Assembly: GCA_003232855.1 (NCBI GenBank)
Contig: QIKC01000270.1
Coordinates: 1-8,579 of the forward strand
Source of the DNA: Verrucomicrobiales bacterium
GTDB taxonomy: Bacteria > Verrucomicrobiota > Verrucomicrobiia > Verrucomicrobiales > DEV007
Direction of reading: 5' to 3'
Length of the DNA stretch: 8,579 nt
Positions 1 to 5,330 of the stretch are shown here, piece after piece. Under the pieces are notes generated by a model. That model made no database searches and was not told the origin of the DNA. It worked only from the letters and a program-made list of their open reading frames with translations. Made by a program: the position numbers and the translations under genes. Every line of letters starts with the position of its first letter. Positions within the stretch are counted from its first letter, which is position 1.

Positions 1-1
1 A

Positions 2-565
2 GCATTCATCATCGTCGCGTTGCTGATTATCCGCCGCGAGAGCAAAATGAAAATCGGCGAAGGCGCGATACGCACCTTGGTGCAGATCATGCGTATCACG
101 ATCCTGATCAATATCCTAATGCTGGCGTCGGAGATATTCACCGCATTCTACACTGGCGGCGCGCACGCGACTGCGGCGCGCTACCTCTATTTCGGCCACG
201 GGGAGCACAATGCACTCGTGCCGTGGATCTGGTCATCGGTGGCCTGCACCGTGATCGCTACCGGGTTACTGTTGACCCCGAAAATCTACCAGCGCTCCAA
301 ATGGCTGACCCTCGCCTGCGTTCTAGCCTTCGCCGGCATCTGGATCGAGAAAGGCATGGGGCTAATCATCCCCGGCTTCATCCCCTCCACCCTTCACGAA
401 TTCATCGAATACACCCCGAGCCCCGTCGAATGGCAAATCACCGCCAGCGTCTGGGCATTCGGGCTGATGATTTACACCGTCCTACTGAAAATTTCGATCC
501 CGGTATTCACCGGCGAAGTAAGCGAAAAATCAATGCTCGCCGAGACCATCTCTTCCCAGAAATAA
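2..565 (+). CDS. NrfD/PsrC-family membrane quinol dehydrogenase subunit, C-terminal part (5' end outside window)
   Basis: This is a polytopic membrane protein of the NrfD/PsrC/DmsC type, which oxidises quinol in the cytoplasmic membrane and passes electrons to an iron-sulfur partner. The frame is open from base 2, so the gene begins upstream and the TTG at 20 is only an internal codon. The visible 187 residues contain about four hydrophobic helices after the partial first one: ILINILMLASEIF, LVPWIWSSVACTVIATGLLL, WLTLACVLAFAGIW and ITASVWAFGLMIYTVLL. The stretch EYTPSPVEWQIT followed by a last helix and a short polar tail is typical of the family's C-terminus. The stop lies 13 bases before napD, so it is probably co-transcribed with the nap genes and could supply their electrons in place of NapC. 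The family call is firm. The exact subfamily (NrfD, PsrC or an Alternative Complex III-like ActC/ActF) cannot be settled without the missing N-terminal half. Confidence 0.82.
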   Translation, partial: AFIIVALLIIRRESKMKIGEGAIRTLVQIMRITILINILMLASEIFTAFYTGGAHATAARYLYFGHGEHNALVPWIWSSVACTVIATGLLLTPKIYQRSKWLTLACVLAFAGIWIEKGMGLIIPGFIPSTLHEFIEYTPSPVEWQITASVWAFGLMIYTVLLKISIPVFTGEVSEKSMLAETISSQK

Positions 566-578
566 CCTTTAAACGCCC

Positions 579-869
579 ATGCCCGTCGCCGGATTAACCA
601 TCACCCTAGCCGCAGATGAAGCGCTCGCGTCGAACGCGATCACCGAGATGTCCTCACAACACGAAATCGTTCTCGGCAGAGTTGATGGTCGCTACATGGC
701 CGCAGTAATGGATACGCCGAGCCCCAGCCGCAGCCGTGACCTGCACGGCTGGATAGAGTCTCTCGCCGGTGTCGATTACCTCGACGTTGTTTATGTCGGC
801 TTCGATCCCGATCCCCCAGATGCCCCCGCACCACAACCACCAATCTCCTCCACACTCCCATCGCCATGA
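579..869 (+). CDS. napD: NapD, Tat-signal-binding chaperone for NapA
   Basis: This small cytoplasmic protein (96 aa) fits NapD, which binds the twin-arginine signal peptide of NapA and delays export until the molybdenum cofactor is inserted. It shows the family pattern: an N-terminal beta strand (PVAGLTITLA), a middle strand (YMAAVMD), and near residues 61-75 the conserved turn and strand GVDYLDVVYVGFD, matching the GV..V.LVY region of known NapD. Its position directly before napA supports the call. The last 20 or so residues are a proline-rich tail (PDPPDAPAPQPP) longer than in enterobacterial NapD. The TGA stop overlaps the napA ATG by 4 bases, which suggests translational coupling of chaperone and client. 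There is no clear ribosome binding site before the ATG. Sequence similarity alone is modest, so context carries part of the weight. Confidence 0.82.
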   Translation: MPVAGLTITLAADEALASNAITEMSSQHEIVLGRVDGRYMAAVMDTPSPSRSRDLHGWIESLAGVDYLDVVYVGFDPDPPDAPAPQPPISSTLPSP

Positions 870-3307
870 GCAACACGATAGACCGTCGCCAGTTCCTCCG
901 TTCCAGCGCCATGGCCGCAGCCATCGCTGCCGTGCATCAACGCGCCTTCGGCAGCGCCAGCGCACTCCCCCAACCAAAAATGACCGGGATCGTCTGGAAC
1001 AAAGCACCCTGCCGCTTCTGTGGCACCGGCTGCCATGTCAAAGTCGGCGTCGAAGCTGGCAAAATCGTCGCAATAGCCGGCGACGAGAAAGCCGAGGTCA
1101 ACAAAGGGCTGCTCTGCGTAAAGGGCTACCACGTCGGCGGCATCCTCTACGGCGAAGACCGCCTCACCCAGCCGCTGATCCGTCGCGATGGAAAATTAGT
1201 GCCTATTTCCTGGGACAGCGCGATCACCGTGATTGCCGAGCGCATTGCCAAGAACCCGAAAGGTTTTGCCTTCTACGGTAGTGGCCAGTGGACGGTCGCC
1301 GAAGGTTATGTCGCCCAGAAGCTGATGAAAGGGGGGCTGTCGAACAACCACATCGAACCCAATGCTCGCCTGTGCATGGCCTCCGCAGTGACCGGGTTCA
1401 TCTCCACCTACGGCGTCGATGAACCGGCGGGCTGCTACGATGACCTCGACGCCTGCGACGTCGTCATCACTTGGGGCAACAATCCCGCAGAGATGCACCC
1501 AGTACTATTCTCGCGCTTGATTGACCGCCGCTCAAAGGGCGAAAAATTACAACTTATTGACCTCGGCACTCGCCGCACGCGCACTACCGAACATGCAGAT
1601 CACTACATCCAGTTCAATCCCCAGTCCGACCTCGCCATCGCCAATTGCATCGCCCAGCAACTGATCGCCAACGACACTTACGACAAACGTTTTGTCGAAA
1701 AATTTTGCGCCTTCCGCGCTGATCCCGACCCCGCCAGCCTGTTTGGCGGCCCGATCAGCTTCGACGACTACAAAAAATCGGTCGCCGAATACACCCCTGA
1801 ATACACCGCAAAAATTAGCGGCGTCCCGGTCGCGCAATTAAAGATGCTCGGCAAGCTCTTCGGCACTCGCGGCGTAAAGATCACCAGCCTGTGGTGCATG
1901 GGGATGAATCAGCACACCCGCGGCACCGCGATCAATCGGCTAGTACACGGCATCCATCTATTAAGCGGCCACTGGGGCACCCCCGGTGATGCGCCCACCA
2001 GCCTCACCGGCCAGCCCTCCGCCTGCGGCACCGCCCGTGAAGTCGGTACCCTTTGCCACGCTCTTCCCGGCGGACGCATCGTCGCCGAAAAACCACACCG
2101 GCGCTTCTGTGAAAACCATTGGAACCTCCCTGTCGGCCGTATTAACCCCAAACCCGGCTACCATACCATCACGATGTGGGACAAATTCTGCACCCCAACC
2201 GCTGAGGGCGGCGACATCGATACCCTATTTGTTCAAGTCACCAACCCTGGGCAATCACTACCGAACTTGCACAAACTCTACAAAGCGAAGGAAGGCCTCG
2301 ACGACAAATTTCTCGTCGTTTCCGAAATCTATCCCACCGCCACCACCGAACTCGCCGACCTCGTCTTGCCCGCATCACTGTGGGTCGAGAAAAATGGCAT
2401 CTTCGGAAATTCCGAGCGCCGTACGCAACAGTGGTTCAAAATGGTCGAACCACCCGGCGACGCCCGCGACGACGCCTGGATGACCATCGCCATCGCTCGA
2501 AAACTCTACGATATGGGTGTCGAAGGCATGCAGGACAAAAGCGGGCGCTTCCTCTTCCACCTCGAAACCCCCGACGGAAAACCATACCCGGTGTGGAATT
2601 GGGACAAATACTACAACGACGAATTCAACATCGACCGAGCGCTCTACGAGGAATATCGCGGTATGACAACTTGGAAGAACAAAGATGTCGCCCCCTATGA
2701 CGAACTAGTAAAATCCCGTGGACTACGTTGGCCAGTAGTGCAGCAGTCCGACGGTTCTTGGCGCGAGACCCGCTTCCGTTTTTCCGAATTCGACGACCCT
2801 TATGTCGAGAAAGGAAAAGAGATCCAATTTTACCATTCGACCTCCAAGGACGACCGCGCGCAGATCTGGTTCTGCCCCTACGAAGCCCCGCCGGAGATGC
2901 CCGACGAAACCTACCCATTCTGGTTATGTACCGGTCGTGTGCTCGAGCACTGGCACACCGGAACCATGACCATGCGCATCCCGGAACTGCGCGACGCCAT
3001 GCCACACACCTACGTCGAGATGAATCCCAAAGACGCACGCGAACTTAATCTCGCCAACGGAGACATCGCCCTGCTCAAGTCGCGCCGCGGAGAAATTCAA
3101 CTCCCCGTCTGGTTCGGCGGTCGCGGCACCCCTCCGCGCGGCAGCGTATTCGTTCCCTTCTTCGATGAAACACTACTCATCAACGATCTTACCCTTCACG
3201 ATTACTGCCCAGTCTCAAAAGAGCCCGATTACAAAAAATGCGCCATCTCGATTCGCAAAGCTCCTCCCGAAAAGGCTGCGGAAACCACCCCGCCACCGAC
3301 CCCATAG
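866..3307 (+). CDS. napA: NapA, periplasmic nitrate reductase catalytic subunit
   Basis: NapA reduces nitrate to nitrite in the periplasm at a Mo-bis-molybdopterin guanine dinucleotide site fed by one 4Fe-4S cluster. The 813-aa product is close to the usual length of about 830. It opens with a Tat signal (twin arginines at 7-8 in DRRQFLR, hydrophobic AMAAAIAAV, likely cleavage near residue 33). The cluster ligands are Cys49, Cys52, Cys56 and Cys84 (C-x2-C-x3-C-x27-C). Lys86 in CVKG matches the conserved lysine between cluster and pterin. Cys170 in NARLCMASAV is the expected molybdenum ligand, which separates NapA from formate dehydrogenases with selenocysteine and from Asp-ligated NarG. WGNNPAEMHP, the GQPSACGTAREVG segment and the C-terminal KEPDYKKCAI all match NapA. 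The start is set by the 4-base overlap with napD and by the complete Tat signal. No catalytic residue appears to be missing. Confidence 0.96.
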   Translation: MSNTIDRRQFLRSSAMAAAIAAVHQRAFGSASALPQPKMTGIVWNKAPCRFCGTGCHVKVGVEAGKIVAIAGDEKAEVNKGLLCVKGYHVGGILYGEDRLTQPLIRRDGKLVPISWDSAITVIAERIAKNPKGFAFYGSGQWTVAEGYVAQKLMKGGLSNNHIEPNARLCMASAVTGFISTYGVDEPAGCYDDLDACDVVITWGNNPAEMHPVLFSRLIDRRSKGEKLQLIDLGTRRTRTTEHADHYIQFNPQSDLAIANCIAQQLIANDTYDKRFVEKFCAFRADPDPASLFGGPISFDDYKKSVAEYTPEYTAKISGVPVAQLKMLGKLFGTRGVKITSLWCMGMNQHTRGTAINRLVHGIHLLSGHWGTPGDAPTSLTGQPSACGTAREVGTLCHALPGGRIVAEKPHRRFCENHWNLPVGRINPKPGYHTITMWDKFCTPTAEGGDIDTLFVQVTNPGQSLPNLHKLYKAKEGLDDKFLVVSEIYPTATTELADLVLPASLWVEKNGIFGNSERRTQQWFKMVEPPGDARDDAWMTIAIARKLYDMGVEGMQDKSGRFLFHLETPDGKPYPVWNWDKYYNDEFNIDRALYEEYRGMTTWKNKDVAPYDELVKSRGLRWPVVQQSDGSWRETRFRFSEFDDPYVEKGKEIQFYHSTSKDDRAQIWFCPYEAPPEMPDETYPFWLCTGRVLEHWHTGTMTMRIPELRDAMPHTYVEMNPKDARELNLANGDIALLKSRRGEIQLPVWFGGRGTPPRGSVFVPFFDETLLINDLTLHDYCPVSKEPDYKKCAISIRKAPPEKAAETTPPPTP

Positions 3308-3310
3308 GAA

Positions 3311-4225
3311 ATGTTACCCAAGGACGTCGAAAACTACTTTGATACCCACCGCCGCTCCACGGCGATCGCGTTGGCTATCCTATTAGTAACAGTCATCAGC
3401 GGCTTCTTCATGGGCATGGGTCAGACGCGCAACTTCTCCGATCAGACCCGCGACCTTCGCGACCGGCAGAGCACATCAGCGGAAAATCAGCCCCCGTCAG
3501 GGAAAATTCCAACCGCCATCGGCTACGGCGATCTCGCCACCGCCACGTTCCGCCCAAACACCAATTGGAGCAGCTCGTTAAATGATCTGGCGACTGCCGA
3601 CGAGAGCTATCTACCGGTCGCCGCCATGACCAAAAACGAACGCCGCGCTGCCATCCTCGCCCGCGAATCACTCCGCGCTTTCGATGGCGCGCCGCCAGTG
3701 GTTCCACACCCGATCGACCAGATTTCCTCCTCCTCCTGCATGAATTGTCACAGCGCCACCGGCCCCCAGCCAGTCATCGCAGGCAGAACCCCGGCACGGA
3801 TGAGCCACACCTTTCTGTCGAACTGCACCCAATGCCACGTCGCTAGCAGCGGACATGGGGAAGGCGTCACCGACTGGAAACTCGGACTTGGCTCTATTGA
3901 GACCCGCTTTGCGGGGCTCTCGATTGCCGCCGCCGGGGATCGCGCCTACCCAGAAGCACCCCCGGTCATCCCTCACACCATCCGCATGCGCGAAAACTGC
4001 TACAGCTGCCACGGATCCGGTCGCGTCAACGCCCTCACCACCAGCCACCCCGAGCGACAGAACTGCACCCAATGTCACGCCATCTCCGCCGCCAAAGAAG
4101 GCCGCGACTTCGACCTTCTCCGCTTACGCAAACCCGTGCGCTTCCCCATCGATCTCAATCCACCACCACCACCTGCTTCCGACCCTACTCCCGAGCCCGA
4201 CACGAAGGGTAATCCCAAGCCATGA
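3311..4225 (+). CDS. napB: NapB-like cytochrome c with four haem sites and an N-terminal membrane segment
   Basis: This is the likely electron-transfer partner of NapA. NapB is normally a soluble dihaem cytochrome, but this 304-aa protein has four CxxCH sites: CMNCH (143-147), CTQCH (172-176), CYSCH (230-234) and CTQCH (252-256). Each half repeats the NapB layout: an APPV(V/I)PH segment whose His (133, 222) fits the distal ligand of the first haem, then CxxCH, then an SH (His166, His246) six residues before the next haem cysteine. RAFDGAPPVVPHPI is a classic NapB sequence. Residues 16-37 (STAIALAILLVTVISGFFMG) form a hydrophobic segment after basic residues. With no obvious cleavage site it may be an uncleaved anchor, unlike the cleaved signal of typical NapB. 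The C-terminus is a proline-rich tail. It starts 3 bases after napA, with AGGAA directly against the ATG, and overlaps the next gene by 4 bases. The cytochrome call is certain; the NapB label rests on motifs and position. Confidence 0.85.
   Translation: MLPKDVENYFDTHRRSTAIALAILLVTVISGFFMGMGQTRNFSDQTRDLRDRQSTSAENQPPSGKIPTAIGYGDLATATFRPNTNWSSSLNDLATADESYLPVAAMTKNERRAAILARESLRAFDGAPPVVPHPIDQISSSSCMNCHSATGPQPVIAGRTPARMSHTFLSNCTQCHVASSGHGEGVTDWKLGLGSIETRFAGLSIAAAGDRAYPEAPPVIPHTIRMRENCYSCHGSGRVNALTTSHPERQNCTQCHAISAAKEGRDFDLLRLRKPVRFPIDLNPPPPPASDPTPEPDTKGNPKP
3674..4084 (+). repeat. Internal tandem duplication of the dihaem NapB unit
   Basis: Two units inside the cytochrome gene share the same order of motifs. 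Unit one is about residues 122-178 (RAFDGAPPVVPH, CMNCH, MSH, NCTQCH). Unit two is about residues 211-258 (RAYPEAPPVIPH, CYSCH, TSH, NCTQCH). His-to-Cys spacings are 10 and 8 for the first haem and 6 and 6 for the second. The similarity is at protein level and is clearly diverged in DNA, so the duplication is old rather than a recent copying event or assembly error. Confidence 0.75.
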
Positions 4226-4548
4226 GCCAACCCGGCATCGAACTCCCCGATCTCACCCAATCCGTTCTCGACCGCGAGCAACTCGATGCGCTATTCCGCG
4301 ACCTTACGGCATTGACACAAATAGTCGAGATCATCCCCAAACACGGTCCGCGCGAGCATGTTAACGACACTGTCGCATTCACCCTAGAGGCCGCCCACCA
4401 GGGTCTACTGGTTGGAGAATTTCGTGGAATTCAGATCCGCTACCTACACGAGAACAACCTATGGTGGGACACGCTAATGCGCGTCGCCACCGGCTTCATG
4501 ATTGTCCGCATCTGCCACGGCGCCCCTCAGTCAGACCCCGCCGGTTAA
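4222..4548 (+). CDS. Unknown protein translationally coupled to the nap cluster
   Basis: I do not recognise a named family for this 108-aa protein. It has no signal peptide, transmembrane segment, cysteine cluster or haem motif, so it is probably cytoplasmic. The first half is predicted helical (LDREQLDALFRDLTALTQIVEII). The second half looks like a small beta-rich fold, with GIQIRYLHENNLWWDTLMR followed by GFMIVRICH. The paired tryptophans in a WWDTL sequence and the terminal strand are the most distinctive parts. Its ATG overlaps the stop of the cytochrome gene by 4 bases, so it is very probably made together with the nap proteins and is the last gene of the cluster. A role in cofactor insertion, assembly or regulation of the reductase is possible, but nothing in the sequence shows which. 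Confidence concerns its being a real gene, not its function. Confidence 0.75.
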   Translation: MSQPGIELPDLTQSVLDREQLDALFRDLTALTQIVEIIPKHGPREHVNDTVAFTLEAAHQGLLVGEFRGIQIRYLHENNLWWDTLMRVATGFMIVRICHGAPQSDPAG

Positions 4549-4769
4549 ACCAGCAATCTGTTTTAACGATTCAGGGGACACTTTCAGGACGGTGGCGATG
4601 AAACGGAAGCATCTGACTCTACGAACACCGTGAATTTGGAGGTTTCCCTCATGAGGACAGACCCTTTGAAGGGCCGTAGGGCAATAGTGAATTTTTTTCT
4701 GTGGCGTCATCCTGCTGTAATCTATCGGGGCTAGATTTTCTGCGTAGATCGAGGAATGCCCACCACGGG
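4549..4769. other. Intergenic region between the nap cluster and the EF-hand gene
   Basis: About 220 bases without a gene I can support. It contains a perfect 10-base palindrome CCTCATGAGG (4647-4656), a short inverted repeat CCCTTTGAAGGG (4662-4673), a run of seven T (4692-4698), and GTTAAA/TTTAAC arms (4544-4567) of a weak possible hairpin at the end of the preceding gene. None makes a convincing intrinsic terminator or promoter. One 59-codon minus-strand frame (4531-4710) is open across most of it and is discussed as a finding. The promoter for the downstream genes must presumably lie here, but I cannot place -35 and -10 boxes with confidence. Confidence 0.5.
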
Positions 4770-5308
4770 ATGATTCAACCAACGAAAAAAATGATGACGA
4801 ACACGATAGGACGGAACAGATGGGGATTAGTGGCTGGGGTTTTCTTGGCGATGACATGGAGTGGATTGGGGCAGGGGGCGAGCCTGCCGTTGGCGATGTT
4901 CGATCGCAATGGCGATGGCGCATTGCAGGGAGAGGAGAGATCGACATGGCAGTGGTCGTGTTGCGGCGTCTGGATCGCGACCGGGATGGCGAGGTCTCGG
5001 CGCAGGAATTGGCGGCGGGGAAGAAGCGTGGCGGCAATGCACGCCCGAAGCGGGGGCGTTTTGACGGGGCGCTGCTGGCGCGGATCGACGCTGATGGCGA
5101 CGGAAAAATCAGTAAGGACGAGGCGCCGGAACGGATGGCTAAGCGCTTTCAGCGTTTGGATAAGGATGGTGATGGCTTTATCGACAAGGCGGAGCAGGCG
5201 GCGATGCGCGAGGCTTTTCGCAAGCGTTCTGGGAGGGGCAAGCGACCCGATCGCGACGCGGGGCAGGGGGGCACTGACAAACCCAAACGGCCGCCGGTCA
5301 AAGAGTAG
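4770..5308 (+). pseudogene. Secreted four-EF-hand calcium-binding protein, reading frame broken near 4938
   Basis: The gene begins with a signal peptide (basic NRW, then [20 protein letters not shown]) and a complete EF-hand loop, [13 protein letters not shown], in the frame that starts at 4770. The next EF-hands lie in another frame up to the TAG at 5306-5308: [26 protein letters not shown] and [13 protein letters not shown]. Omitting two bases at 4938-4939, inside the purine run from 4927 to 4940, joins them as [23 protein letters not shown]. That restores the usual spacing of a paired EF-hand and gives a 178-aa protein. ATG codons at 4770, 4791 and 4794 are all possible starts; none has a well-placed ribosome binding site, and 4791 would give a more ordinary leader. 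The C-terminus is basic and low-complexity. Such proteins commonly sit beside PSCyt1/DUF1501 genes. It may be a true frameshift mutation or a sequencing or assembly error. Confidence 0.8.
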
Positions 5309-5330
5309 GACGCCGATTTTTTTGCCGCTG

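Noticed and set aside
579..869. Alternative reading of the NapD gene as an unrelated small protein
   Set aside because: The beta-strand pattern, length and 4-base overlap with napA all fit NapD; no competing family fits better.
4662..4698. Possible intrinsic terminator: CCCTTTGAAGGG followed by seven T
   Set aside because: The stem is only about four base pairs with a four-base loop, and the T run starts 18 bases after it, too far for a standard terminator.
4549..4790. Replication origin at the base-skew change
   Set aside because: I found no DnaA-box-like repeats, no AT-rich unwinding region and no dnaA, dnaN or similar gene nearby, and the skew fades again after about 7800.
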